The position numbers and the translations under genes were made by a program. DNA of 64,000 bases from Mycobacteroides chelonae CCUG 47445 (GTDB lineage: Bacteria > Actinomycetota > Actinomycetes > Mycobacteriales > Mycobacteriaceae), in the NCBI RefSeq assembly GCF_001632805.1, contig NZ_CP007220.1, positions 1,922,001-1,986,000 of the forward strand, written 5' to 3'. Under the pieces are notes generated by a model that worked only from the letters and a program-made list of their open reading frames with translations, was not told the DNA's origin and made no database searches. Positions 32,407 through 41,376 of the stretch are shown here, piece after piece (position 1 is the stretch's first letter; every line of letters starts with the position of its first letter).

Positions 32407-33831
32407 GTGACGTTGAAGCGGCTGGTTGCCCGCGACCTCGGCTTCGACGGCATTCGTGCCGAGTTCGCGCTCCCCGCCGAATTCGGCCCCGGCGCGCAGC
32501 GCGACGCCGCCCAGGCCGTCGACCGTCACCACACCGAGCGCATCGACCGCACCGATCTGGAGCTGGTCACCATCGACCCACCCGGAGCGCGCGATCTGGA
32601 TCAGGCCCTGCACCTGGAACGCACCGCCGACGGATATCTCCTGCATTACGCCATCGCCGATGTGGCCGCGCAGATCGAGCCCGGCAGCGCGCTGGACATC
32701 GAGGCGCGACAGCGCGGCGAGACCATCTACCTGCCGGATGGCTCGGTGCCGCTGCACCCGTTGGTGTTCTCCGAAGGCTCGGCGAGCCTGCTACCCAACG
32801 AGATTCGGCCTGCCGCCTTGTGGCGCATCGAAACCGATGCCGCTGCCAATCCGATCAGCTGGAGCGTCCAACGCGCCCTGGTGAAATCCGTGCGACAGCT
32901 GACCTACCGGGAGGCCCAGGACGCGGCCGACGCCGGCAATCCGCACCCCTCGATTGCCCTGCTCCCTGAGTTCGGCCGTAAGAGAAGGGACCTCGGTCTC
33001 GCGCGGGGTGCCATCGAGCTGAATCTGCCCGCACAGGAAGTGGTGCGCGGCCCCAGCGGCGACTGGGAGCTGGCGATCGAGGCGCGCACCGACACCGATG
33101 GCTGGAACGCGCAGATATCGCTGCTCACCGGGATCTGCGCGGCGCAGATCATGCTCGACGGCGGCATCGGCATGCTGCGTACGCTGCCGCCCGCAGACGG
33201 CGACGTACGCCGGTGGATGCGTCGCACCGCCGAGGCGCTGGGGCTGCCCTGGACAAACGACACCCCGATCGGGGCCCAGCTGGCCGCACTTGATCCCTGT
33301 GCCACAACAACATTGGCGATGATGACACAGGCCACCACGCTCCTGCGGGGCGCTTCCTATCTGGTGTTCGACGGAAACCGGCCGGACGATCAGGCCGCGG
33401 GACATGCGGGCATCGCTGCCCCCTACGCGCACGTGACCGCACCGCTGCGACGGCTGGGGGACCGGTTCGTCACCGAAATCTGCCTGGCACTGTCGGCCGA
33501 CTCGCCGGTGCCGCAGTGGGCGCGCGAGGCTCTGTCGGATGTCAGATCATCGCTGCTGACCTCGAATACGCTGGCCAACAAGGTGGAACAGGCGTGCGTG
33601 GATCTCACCGAGGCCACCGTGCTTGCTCCGCAGAAGGGGCAGACCTTCGATTCGGCGGTGCTACGAGGTGCCGAAAAGAAACGATTCGCAGAGGTCTTCG
33701 TGACCGATCCGCCCATCCTCGCCCGCTGCCAGGGAGATCCGCCCGAGGGGCAGCGCGCGAAACTCACCCTGCGTGAAGCAGATCCGGACACCCGGACCGT
33801 GCTGTTCGGCTTCCCGGCAGAGGGCAGCTGA
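32407..33831 (+). CDS. RNB-domain exoribonuclease (RNase II/R family)
   Basis: 474 residues. The RNB catalytic domain has I-D-P-P-G-A-R-D-L-D-Q-A near residue 65, with the acidic residues that hold Mg2+, and the family strands A-I-A-D-V-A and Y-L-P-D-G-S-V-P-L-H-P. Further on it has A-P-Y-A-H-V-T-A-P-L-R-R-L-G-D-R-F with the conserved arginines. It is shorter than RNase R and lacks clear N-terminal cold-shock and C-terminal S1 domains. It probably degrades RNA 3' to 5'. The gene begins 26 nt after rnpB and shares the TGATCA palindrome at its stop with the convergent CYTH-CHAD gene. Confidence 0.85.
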   Translation: MTLKRLVARDLGFDGIRAEFALPAEFGPGAQRDAAQAVDRHHTERIDRTDLELVTIDPPGARDLDQALHLERTADGYLLHYAIADVAAQIEPGSALDIEARQRGETIYLPDGSVPLHPLVFSEGSASLLPNEIRPAALWRIETDAAANPISWSVQRALVKSVRQLTYREAQDAADAGNPHPSIALLPEFGRKRRDLGLARGAIELNLPAQEVVRGPSGDWELAIEARTDTDGWNAQISLLTGICAAQIMLDGGIGMLRTLPPADGDVRRWMRRTAEALGLPWTNDTPIGAQLAALDPCATTTLAMMTQATTLLRGASYLVFDGNRPDDQAAGHAGIAAPYAHVTAPLRRLGDRFVTEICLALSADSPVPQWAREALSDVRSSLLTSNTLANKVEQACVDLTEATVLAPQKGQTFDSAVLRGAEKKRFAEVFVTDPPILARCQGDPPEGQRAKLTLREADPDTRTVLFGFPAEGS

Positions 33832-35295
33832 TCACTTTTTGTGACGCACGGCCTTGCGGAGGGCCTTGAGCGTTGCCTCCACCTGATGGCGTGCGGTCTC
33901 GGCGGCATCGTGCTCGCGCTGGTACAGCACCCCGTAAGTGAAGGTGTCCTCGCCGGCGGCGTGCGCCTCGTTGGCCTGCGTGGCGAGATAGGCGCGACTC
34001 ACCGTGCTGTCCTGATGCTCACCCAGTAGTTCCTGAATATCCTTGGCCGCCTGGGAGACTCGCTTGGCGCCCTCTGCGCTGGCCACATAGCGCAACCGTT
34101 TGGCCGACTTGCGGATGCGATGCAGGGCCTCGTCGCGGTACTCGCCCTCGGCGCGCGCGGCCGCCCGCGCCGCCCGGCGCACCTTGCGGTACGCGGCATC
34201 GAGCGTTCCGCCCTCGTCCGAGTGATGAGTGTCTGATGCCGGTCCGGCGGAGGTGACCAACGCGTCCAGGGAATCGAGCAGCCGGAAGTAGCGATGACTG
34301 CGCATCGCCGCCAACGACCGGCGCAACCCGTTGTCGTAGTTATGCCTGGCGGCGTCTACCAATCGTTCGTGTACCGGGCCGCGGATGAGTGTTTCGGGAA
34401 GCTCGGAGAGTGCCGCGTCATATCGCTGCGCGAGTACCTCTGCGTCGCGCGCCACCCCGAGAATGTTGGCGAGCAGGCGGAGCTCATCGAGCGCCTCGGG
34501 ATTAGCGTCCAGACCGAAGCGCTCGGGATTGGACTGCAGGAGGCTGCGGATGCGCCGGATGGTGACCCGCATCTGGTGCACCGAATCGTCGGTGTCCACC
34601 CGTACCGCACGGTCCCAGCCGAGCAGCTGATCCAGTTGTTCGAGCAGTGCGCGCTGGATCGAGTCCGTGCCCTTCCGCTCCCGTTTGGGCACGTCAAGAA
34701 CGCGAGCCAACTTTGATCCGTGCCCGGCAGGGGCCGCCCCGGCATCCAGTAGACGTGCGGTGACCCTGTCGAACAGTGTGGAGTCGCCGAACTCCGACAG
34801 CTCGAGCTCCCATTCGCGCCAGCTCTGCTCGGAGTCTTCCTCCGCACCCGTCAGCCGCGCGGCGGTCACGTGGTCATCGCAGAATTCGGCGAGCTGCTCG
34901 CCCTGAGCACCGATCAGCTGGGAGACGGTGCGCACGGTGCTGATGCGGGCGACCGGTGCGAGCTCGTCCTCGCGCACGACCGCGAGCACGGTGTCCCGCA
35001 GCTCTTCCGGCACGGCGTCATCGCCTTCATTCAGGGGGAGACGCAGCTCTGTTCGGGTGTCCGGTCCGGCGGGCAATTTCAGATGCCATCCGGCGTCGGT
35101 GCCGCCGGTACGGCGTCGCAAGGTGATCCGGTGCTGAGCCAGCCGCTGATCGGAGGTGTCAAAGTACACAGCGTCCAAATTTTGCTGGGGCTGCAGCTCG
35201 ACCCGCGCGACGGCGGAAATTCCGTCGAATGAGGGACTGATGGTCGCGTCGGTGACGTCGAACTTCCGCTCGACCTCGACGTGTTGAGATGGCAT
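33832..35295 (-). CDS. CYTH-CHAD domain protein (Rv2226-like)
   Basis: 487 residues. The N-terminal CYTH domain (1-205) starts with H-V-E-V-E-R-K-F-D-V, the ExExK motif that binds Mg2+ and triphosphate. The C-terminal CHAD domain (about 220-485) is all-helical with His- and Arg-rich motifs (V-H-Q-M-R-V-T-I-R-R-I-R near residue 245 and A-L-H-R-I-R-K-S-A-K-R-L-R-Y). CYTH enzymes hydrolyse triphosphates or polyphosphate and CHAD domains bind polyphosphate, so a polyphosphate-linked role is likely. The arrangement matches Rv2226. Confidence 0.85.
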   Translation of the reverse strand: MPSQHVEVERKFDVTDATISPSFDGISAVARVELQPQQNLDAVYFDTSDQRLAQHRITLRRRTGGTDAGWHLKLPAGPDTRTELRLPLNEGDDAVPEELRDTVLAVVREDELAPVARISTVRTVSQLIGAQGEQLAEFCDDHVTAARLTGAEEDSEQSWREWELELSEFGDSTLFDRVTARLLDAGAAPAGHGSKLARVLDVPKRERKGTDSIQRALLEQLDQLLGWDRAVRVDTDDSVHQMRVTIRRIRSLLQSNPERFGLDANPEALDELRLLANILGVARDAEVLAQRYDAALSELPETLIRGPVHERLVDAARHNYDNGLRRSLAAMRSHRYFRLLDSLDALVTSAGPASDTHHSDEGGTLDAAYRKVRRAARAAARAEGEYRDEALHRIRKSAKRLRYVASAEGAKRVSQAAKDIQELLGEHQDSTVSRAYLATQANEAHAAGEDTFTYGVLYQREHDAAETARHQVEATLKALRKAVRHKK

Positions 35296-35567
35296 GAGAG
35301 GTGTGCCCTGACGGTCGAAGGGACGGGGTGCTCAGCGTGTGCGGGCGAGGCGAGTATGCGACACGGTGCCACATTCAGGTAAACAATGGTCACGAGTCGT
35401 CACGGGGTAATCTAAGATTCTCTTAGGGTTCTCATAAGGTCGGGGTATCAGATTTGGGAAGCGATATTCGTTTAGCACCGCGTGTGGTGCCGGGTGTCAG
35501 TGTTGCCTGGTCGGTATTGTCCCCCTTATGGGCCGCCAGTCGTGTTCACAGCTAGACCGAGGTCACC
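35296..35567. promoter_or_regulatory. Divergent upstream region of CYTH-CHAD and FAAL genes
   Basis: 272 bases. At 35412-35426 lies the perfect palindrome CTAAGA-TTC-TCTTAG, followed by a related TTCTCATAAGG, so the TTCTC-TA-AGG unit appears twice in tandem. A TATTGT box at 35515-35520 could be the -10 of the FAAL gene, leaving about 40 nt of leader with GAGG before the ATG. The palindrome suggests a regulator binds here. The region is more AT-rich than its surroundings. Confidence 0.5.
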
Positions 35568-37400
35568 ATGAAGTTACGCGTTGAGGAGTACTTGGACGGC
35601 AAAGGTGCTATCACCTTGCCAGACGGTTACACCGTCAACTACTACCTTGAGCGTGCCGTCGAACAGCTGGGCGACACATTCGCGTACCGATACCTGGACT
35701 TCAATGCGAACTCCGATGGCGAACCCAACGATCTCAACTGGACACAGCTTGGCCAGCGCTCGCAGGCCGTAGCGGCACGGCTGCAGCAAGTCACCAAGCC
35801 TGGGGATCGCGTCGCGATCCTCGCCCCTCAGGGCATCGACTATGTGATCGGTTTCTATGCCGCCATCGAGGCCGGCAACATTGCGGTCCCGTTGTTTGCT
35901 CCGGAACTTCCTGGCCACTCCGAGCGGCTCGATTCGGTGCTTACCGATGCGCAGCCGACGGTGGTGCTGACCAACAATGCCGCCGCGGAATCGGTCAGCC
36001 GATTCGTACGCGGGCTGCCTCGGGAACGGCGCCCCCGCGTGGTCGCGGTCGACAGCGTCCCCGATTCGGTGGCCGCGACCTACGTCAAGGTCACACCGGA
36101 TACCGATGACATCGCATACCTGCAGTACACGTCCGGATCCACCCGGGTTCCCGCCGGTGTGGAGATCACACACCGTGCGGTGATGACCAACGTTCTGCAG
36201 ATGATCATCTCGGTCGGCCTGGATGACAGCATCCGCAGTGTCAGCTGGCTGCCCCTGTACCACGACATGGGCCTGCTGATGATCCTGTTCCCGCTGTGCG
36301 GCGGCCGGATCACGCTGATGTCCCCGGTGTCGTTCGTGCGGCGTCCCGGACGGTGGATCAAGGAACTTGCCGCCGAGGCGCACCTGGGCCGAACCTTCGC
36401 CGCCGCACCGAACTTCGCCTTCGAGCTGGCCGCCGAGCGTGGTCTGCCCAAGGACAACGAGGAACTCGACCTGAGCAACGTCGCGGGCCTGATCAACGGA
36501 TCCGAGCCGGTGAGCATCTCCTCGATCCGCAAGTTCAACGACGCCTTCGGCCCCTACGGGCTGCCGCCGACGACCATCAAGCCCTCCTACGGCATGGCCG
36601 AGGCGACGCTGTTCGTTTCCACCATTCCCTCCGACGCCGAAGCCTCGGTGGTGTACCTGGACCGCAGGGAGCTGGGCAACGGGCGTGCCGTCCGGGTCGA
36701 GTCCGACGATGAGCATGCGGTTCCGCAGGTGTCCTGCGGCAAGATTTCGCGCAGCCAGTGGGCGGTGATCGTCAACCCCAATGCCGACACCGAGCTGGTC
36801 GACGGCGAGGTCGGTGAGATCTGGCTGCACGGTGACAACATCGGCCGCGGCTACTGGGGCAGGCCCAAGGAAACCGACTTCTCGTTCCGTAACAAGCTGC
36901 AGGCCCGACTCGACCAAGGCAGCCATGCCACCGGCACCGAGCCCGGCGCTACCTGGTTCCGCACCGGAGACCTCGGTGTGTACCTCGACGGTGAGCTGTA
37001 CATCACCGGACGGGTCAAAGACCTGGTCATCATCGATGGCCGCAACCACTACCCGCAGGACATCGAGGCCACCGTCGAGGAAGCGTCACCCGCGGTGCGA
37101 CACGGTTTTGTGGCGGCGTTTTCGGCGCCCGCGAACGAGCTGCCCCCCGGCGTCGACCAGGGCAATGGCACGGGGGAGCGGTTGGTCATCGTGGCCGAGC
37201 GCGCGGCCGGCGCGGGCCGCGCGGCACCGGAGCCCATCGTCGATGCCATTCGCGCGGCTGTCTCACGGCGGCACAACCTGCCCATCGCGGACATCCAGCT
37301 GGTTCAGGCAGGCGCTATACCGCGTACCACCAGCGGAAAGCTCGCACGCCGAGCCTGCCGCCAGGAGTACCTGGACAACAAACTCGGCGTGCGCGCCTAG
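35568..37400 (+). CDS. Fatty acyl-AMP ligase (FadD32-like)
   Basis: 610 residues, full length for the mycobacterial FAAL type. It has A3-type loop Y-L-Q-Y-T-S-G-S-T-R-V-P, W-L-P-L-Y-H-D-M-G-L, N-G-S-E-P-V and K-P-S-Y-G-M-A-E-A-T-L-F. It also has D-L-V-I-I-D-G-R-N-H-Y-P-Q-D and the lysine in T-S-G-K-L-A-R-R. FAALs form acyl-adenylates and pass them to polyketide synthases rather than making acyl-CoA. By eye it is closest to FadD32, which serves mycolic acid synthesis next to pks13. Here no polyketide synthase or acyl carrier protein is adjacent, so it may be a paralogue with another acceptor. Confidence 0.85.
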   Translation: MKLRVEEYLDGKGAITLPDGYTVNYYLERAVEQLGDTFAYRYLDFNANSDGEPNDLNWTQLGQRSQAVAARLQQVTKPGDRVAILAPQGIDYVIGFYAAIEAGNIAVPLFAPELPGHSERLDSVLTDAQPTVVLTNNAAAESVSRFVRGLPRERRPRVVAVDSVPDSVAATYVKVTPDTDDIAYLQYTSGSTRVPAGVEITHRAVMTNVLQMIISVGLDDSIRSVSWLPLYHDMGLLMILFPLCGGRITLMSPVSFVRRPGRWIKELAAEAHLGRTFAAAPNFAFELAAERGLPKDNEELDLSNVAGLINGSEPVSISSIRKFNDAFGPYGLPPTTIKPSYGMAEATLFVSTIPSDAEASVVYLDRRELGNGRAVRVESDDEHAVPQVSCGKISRSQWAVIVNPNADTELVDGEVGEIWLHGDNIGRGYWGRPKETDFSFRNKLQARLDQGSHATGTEPGATWFRTGDLGVYLDGELYITGRVKDLVIIDGRNHYPQDIEATVEEASPAVRHGFVAAFSAPANELPPGVDQGNGTGERLVIVAERAAGAGRAAPEPIVDAIRAAVSRRHNLPIADIQLVQAGAIPRTTSGKLARRACRQEYLDNKLGVRA

Positions 37401-37414
37401 CTTGGCGTGATCTG

Positions 37415-38260
37415 TCAGTAGCTGTGCTCGGGAGCGGGGAACACCCCGCGCGCCACCTCATCGGCATACTGCTCGGCGGCCTTGCGCAATTCCGCGCCGA
37501 CCTGGCCGAACTGCTTGACGAACTTGGCGGTCTTGCCGCTGGTCATACCGGCCATGTCCTGCCACACCAGGACCTGGGCGTCGCATTCGCGGCCCGCGCC
37601 GATGCCGACGGTCGGGATGGTGAGCTTGCCGGTGATCTGTGTTGCCAGCTCGGCGGGCACCATCTCCATCACCACGGCGATGGCTCCGGCTTCCTGTACC
37701 GCGATGGCATCGTGAATGAGCTGTGCAGCGGCGTCGTCGCGGCCCTGAACCCGGTATCCGCCAAGGCCGTTCACGCTCTGCGGGGTAAAACCGATGTGTG
37801 CCACCACCGGAATCCCGGCGGCGGTCAGTGTCGCGATCTGCTCGGCAACGCGTTCTCCGCCTTCGAGTTTCACCGCGTGCGCGCCGGCTTCCTTCATGAA
37901 TCGGGTCGCGCTCGCCAGGGCCTGGGCGGCCCCGCCCTCGTACGAGCCGAAGGGTAGGTCGGCGACCACCAGTGCCTCCGTCGCGCCGCGAACCACGCCG
38001 CGTACCAACGGAATCAGTTCGTCGATGGTGATCGGCACGGTGGTGTCGTATCCATAGACCACATTCGCGGCCGAATCCCCGACCAGCAGAACGGGAATCC
38101 CGGCCTCGTTGAAAATCCGTGCGGTCGAGTAGTCGTACGCGGTGAGCATCGACCACTTGTGGCCCTCGGCCTTCCACTTCTGCAAGTGGTGCACGCGGGT
38201 CTTGGTGCGAGGCTTCTGGGAAGTCTCGGAAGCAGCGCCATACAAGGCAGATTCAGACAT
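37415..38260 (-). CDS. panB: PanB, ketopantoate hydroxymethyltransferase
   Basis: 281 residues from ATG 38260, the same length as the M. tuberculosis enzyme. It makes ketopantoate from ketoisovalerate and 5,10-methylenetetrahydrofolate, the first step to pantothenate. Motifs: [10 protein letters not shown] with the metal-binding Asp, D-L-P-F-G-S-Y, V-K-L-E-G-G and V-V-M-E-M-V-P with the catalytic Glu, then I-G-I-G-A-G. It is convergent with the FAAL gene (14 nt). Confidence 0.95.
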   Translation of the reverse strand: MSESALYGAASETSQKPRTKTRVHHLQKWKAEGHKWSMLTAYDYSTARIFNEAGIPVLLVGDSAANVVYGYDTTVPITIDELIPLVRGVVRGATEALVVADLPFGSYEGGAAQALASATRFMKEAGAHAVKLEGGERVAEQIATLTAAGIPVVAHIGFTPQSVNGLGGYRVQGRDDAAAQLIHDAIAVQEAGAIAVVMEMVPAELATQITGKLTIPTVGIGAGRECDAQVLVWQDMAGMTSGKTAKFVKQFGQVGAELRKAAEQYADEVARGVFPAPEHSY

Positions 38261-38420
38261 CAGCGTCTCTTTCGGTCGTCTCCTCAAGGCCCATCCGGGT
38301 CCCTGGGTTTCTAACGATCTTCAGTCTGCCACCGGGCGGCGAGGAGATGAATAACTGAGCGGGTGGACTTGGTCACACCTGAGGTCGCAGCATTCGGGCA
38401 CGAGGGGCCACCAGCTCGCC

Positions 38421-38426
38421 TAACAT
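38421..38426 (+). promoter_or_regulatory. -10 box TAACAT for leaderless wax ester synthase gene
   Basis: TAACAT is 7 bases from ATG 38434, with no ribosome site, so a leaderless transcript is likely. Confidence 0.5.
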
Positions 38427-38433
38427 CGGCCGC

Positions 38434-39807
38434 ATGCAGCGGCTTTCCGGACTTGACGCCAGTTTTCTCTATCTCGAAACACCGACTCAGCCGATGCACG
38501 TGTGCGGCGTACTGGAATTAGACACCACGACCATTCCCGGTGGCTACTCGTTCGAGAAACTGCGAGCGAAGCTCATTGAACGGGTCGAGGGCATCTCCTC
38601 ATTCACCGAGAAGCTCGCCGACAGCCGCCTGAACCTGGACCACCCGGTGTGGGTCGACGACGACGACTTCGACATCGATCGGCACCTGCACCACGTCGGT
38701 CTGCCCGCGCCCGGCGGCAAGGCCGAGATCTCCGATATGTGTGGGCATATCGCGTCATTGCCCTTGGACCGTGCCCGGCCGCTCTGGGAAATGTGGGTCA
38801 TAGAAACCGGCGACACCAATCGGCTCGTGGTCATGACCAAGATGCATCACGCCTCCGTCGACGGCGTCACCGGCGCCAACCTGATGTCGGCGCTGTGCGG
38901 TCTGGAACCCGATGCCCAGGCGCCCGAACCCGCGCCGGGGGTCGGCGGCGCCAACAGCCTCGAGATCGCGATCACCGGCGCTATCAAGTGGGCGTCGCGG
39001 CCGCTGAAGTTCGCCAAGCTGCTGCCCTCCACCATCGGAGTCATCCCGGCCTGGCTGGAACGCTCCAAACGCGGCGAGGCCATGACGGCACCGTTCTCGG
39101 CGCCGCGCACCTCGTTCAACTCCACGATCACCAGCCGCCGCAACGTCGGCTACGCCCAACTGGATCTGGAGGACGTCCGCGCGGTCAAGAACCACTTCGG
39201 CGTCAAGGTCAACGATGTCGTGATGGCCATCTGCGCCGGTGCACTGCGCAAGTATCTGGACGACCGCGGAGAGCTCCCGGACAGCTCGCTGGTGGCCATG
39301 GTTCCGGTGTCGGTGCACGAGAAGTCCGACCGCCCGGGCCGCAACCAGGTGTCGGGGATGTTCTCCCGCCTGGAGACCAATGTGGACGACCCGGTGGAGC
39401 GCCTCAACGCGATCTCCGATGCCAACACGGTGGCCAAGGAGCACACCGCGGTACTGGGCGCGACGCTGCTGCAGGACTGGAGCCAGTTCGCGGCACCCGC
39501 CGTGTTCGGCACCGCGATGCGTGTCTACTCGCGCATCCGGCTGGCCGACCGGCATCCGGTGATCCACAACCTGGTGGTCTCCAACGTGCCGGGACCCCAA
39601 GTGCCGCTGTACTTCTTGGGTGCTCAGGTGGTCGGCATGTATCCCTTGGGTCCGATCTTCCACGGTGCCGCACTGACCGTCACGGTGATGTCGCTGGACG
39701 GGAAACTCAACGTCGGCCTGATTTCCTGCCCCGATCTGATGCCCGACCTTTCCACCCTGACGGACGATTTCGGCGTGGCGCTCGAGGAGCTGAAGGCTCG
39801 GATCTAG
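38434..39807 (+). CDS. Wax ester synthase/diacylglycerol acyltransferase (WS/DGAT)
   Basis: 457 residues with the catalytic motif H-H-x-x-x-D-G (His138, His139, Asp143) and the family motifs P-L-W-E-M-W-V-I, N-D-V-V-M-A-I-C-A-G-A-L-R and N-V-P-G-P-Q-V-P-L-Y. It transfers acyl groups from acyl-CoA to diacylglycerol or long-chain alcohols, storing lipid in inclusions or making wax esters. Mycobacteria carry many paralogues, so I give no tgs number. Confidence 0.9.
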   Translation: MQRLSGLDASFLYLETPTQPMHVCGVLELDTTTIPGGYSFEKLRAKLIERVEGISSFTEKLADSRLNLDHPVWVDDDDFDIDRHLHHVGLPAPGGKAEISDMCGHIASLPLDRARPLWEMWVIETGDTNRLVVMTKMHHASVDGVTGANLMSALCGLEPDAQAPEPAPGVGGANSLEIAITGAIKWASRPLKFAKLLPSTIGVIPAWLERSKRGEAMTAPFSAPRTSFNSTITSRRNVGYAQLDLEDVRAVKNHFGVKVNDVVMAICAGALRKYLDDRGELPDSSLVAMVPVSVHEKSDRPGRNQVSGMFSRLETNVDDPVERLNAISDANTVAKEHTAVLGATLLQDWSQFAAPAVFGTAMRVYSRIRLADRHPVIHNLVVSNVPGPQVPLYFLGAQVVGMYPLGPIFHGAALTVTVMSLDGKLNVGLISCPDLMPDLSTLTDDFGVALEELKARI

Positions 39808-39829
39808 TCTCTTCTGGCACCATGGCTGA

Positions 39830-41350
39830 ATGATGTTTCGTGGTCGGCGGGTTGCTGCCGTATTGGCTCTTGCCTCGGTAGTAGCCGTCGTCTCTGGTTG
39901 TGTGCGGTCAGTCGAAGGTCAGGCGATGGCGGCTCAGCCGTCGGAAACCACCCTCAGTTGGGGGGACTGTGACGGCTTCACGCCGGAAAACACCACGGTG
40001 CCGGCGAGCACCGTGTGCTCGGAACTCGAGGTGCCCGTCGACTACGCCAAGCCGGACGGGGCGAAGGCGCGGCTGGCGATCATCAAGTACCCGGCCAAGG
40101 GCAAGCGCATCGGCTCGCTGCTGATGAACCCGGGTGGGCCCGGCCAGTCGGGCATCGAGGCCGCGACCGCCATCGTCAAGCAGGTACCCAAGGACATCCG
40201 CGACAGCTTCGACTTCATCGGATTCGATCCGCGTGGAGTCGGGTCGTCCACGCCGGCCGTCGAATGCAACTCCGACCAGGACGTGGATCGCCTGCGCGCG
40301 CAGAACGACACCGACTACAGCCCCGAGGGCGTCGCGCGCATGGAGCAGGACTCCAAGGACTTCGTGAAGCGCTGCGTCGACAAGGTGGGGCTGGAGTTCC
40401 TCGCCAATGTCGGCACCGTGAACGTCGCCAAGGATATGGACCGGCTCCGCGCCGCCCTCGGCGACGAGAAGCTGACCTACCTGGGCTACTCGTACGGCAC
40501 CCGGATCGGCACCACATATGCCGAGCAGTTCCCGCAGAACGTGCGGGCACTCATCCTCGACGGGGTGATCGATCCCAACGCCGATCCCACCCAGGCCGAT
40601 ATCGACCAGATCGCCGGATTCCAAAAGGCTTTCGACAACTACGCGGCCGACTGCGCCAAGAGCCCGAGCTGCCCGCTGGGTACCGACCCCGCGCAGGCGA
40701 CCGCGCGCTATCGGGCGATGATCGATCCGCTGGTGGATCACCCGGCCAAGACCAAGGACGGCCGCGGTCTGTCCCACGGCGACGCCATCATCGGAACCAT
40801 CATGGTGATGTACTCACCCACGTTGTGGGAGGCGTTCACCAAGGCGCTGCGTCAGCTCAGCGAGGGCTCGGGCGACATCCTGCAGCTGCTCGCCGACGCG
40901 TACATGAAGCGCGATGAAGAGGGGCACTACAGCCACGCGCAGGACGCGCAGATCGCCATCAACTGTGTCGACGAGCCGCCGGAGACCGACCGTGCCAAGG
41001 CCGTCGAGAAGGACCGCCGCATCCGCGAGGTGGCACCGTTCCAGGACTATGGCCAATTCACCGGGAACGCACCGCTGGGAGTGTGCGCGTTCTGGCCGGT
41101 ACCGCCGACGAGCAAGCCGCACCCCATCAACGTGCCCGGTCTGCCCAAACTGCTGGTGGTCTCCACCACCTTCGATCCGGCAACCCCGTACCAGGCAGGC
41201 GTTGAGCTGGCCAAACAGCTCGGCGGGGGCCTGCTGACCTACGAGGGGACCAAGCACACCATCGTGTTTGACGGGAACCAGTGCGTCGACAAAGCGGCGG
41301 AGACATATCTCATCAAGGTCACGACTCCGGCTGAAGGCGCCCGCTGCTGA
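39830..41350 (+). CDS. caeA: CaeA/Hip1-type serine peptidase lipoprotein
   Basis: 506 residues. The lipoprotein signal has Cys24 in V-V-S-G-C. The alpha/beta hydrolase with lid has Ser221 in G-Y-S-Y-G-T, Asp449 in T-F-D-P-A-T-P-Y and His476 in T-K-H-T, and an early N-P-G-G-P-G oxyanion loop. The M. tuberculosis homologue (Rv2224c) is a cell-envelope protease that cleaves GroEL2 and dampens host responses. The ATG at 39830 is followed by a second ATG. The gene lies 26 nt upstream of a second peptidase of the same family; both appear in the same order in M. tuberculosis. Confidence 0.9.
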   Translation: MMFRGRRVAAVLALASVVAVVSGCVRSVEGQAMAAQPSETTLSWGDCDGFTPENTTVPASTVCSELEVPVDYAKPDGAKARLAIIKYPAKGKRIGSLLMNPGGPGQSGIEAATAIVKQVPKDIRDSFDFIGFDPRGVGSSTPAVECNSDQDVDRLRAQNDTDYSPEGVARMEQDSKDFVKRCVDKVGLEFLANVGTVNVAKDMDRLRAALGDEKLTYLGYSYGTRIGTTYAEQFPQNVRALILDGVIDPNADPTQADIDQIAGFQKAFDNYAADCAKSPSCPLGTDPAQATARYRAMIDPLVDHPAKTKDGRGLSHGDAIIGTIMVMYSPTLWEAFTKALRQLSEGSGDILQLLADAYMKRDEEGHYSHAQDAQIAINCVDEPPETDRAKAVEKDRRIREVAPFQDYGQFTGNAPLGVCAFWPVPPTSKPHPINVPGLPKLLVVSTTFDPATPYQAGVELAKQLGGGLLTYEGTKHTIVFDGNQCVDKAAETYLIKVTTPAEGARC

Positions 41351-41376
41351 TCCCTTTTGGCGTCCGACATGGCACG

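Noticed and set aside
35574..37049. Long open frame (491 codons) antisense to the fatty acyl-AMP ligase gene
   Set aside because: It mirrors a clear FAAL gene in a GC-rich codon context; the product is His/Asp/Gly-rich with no domain, and it has no start signal.
38649..39833. 394-codon frame overlapping the wax ester synthase gene
   Set aside because: Arg/Gly/Gln-rich product with no motif. The other frame carries the complete WS/DGAT with HHxxxDG.
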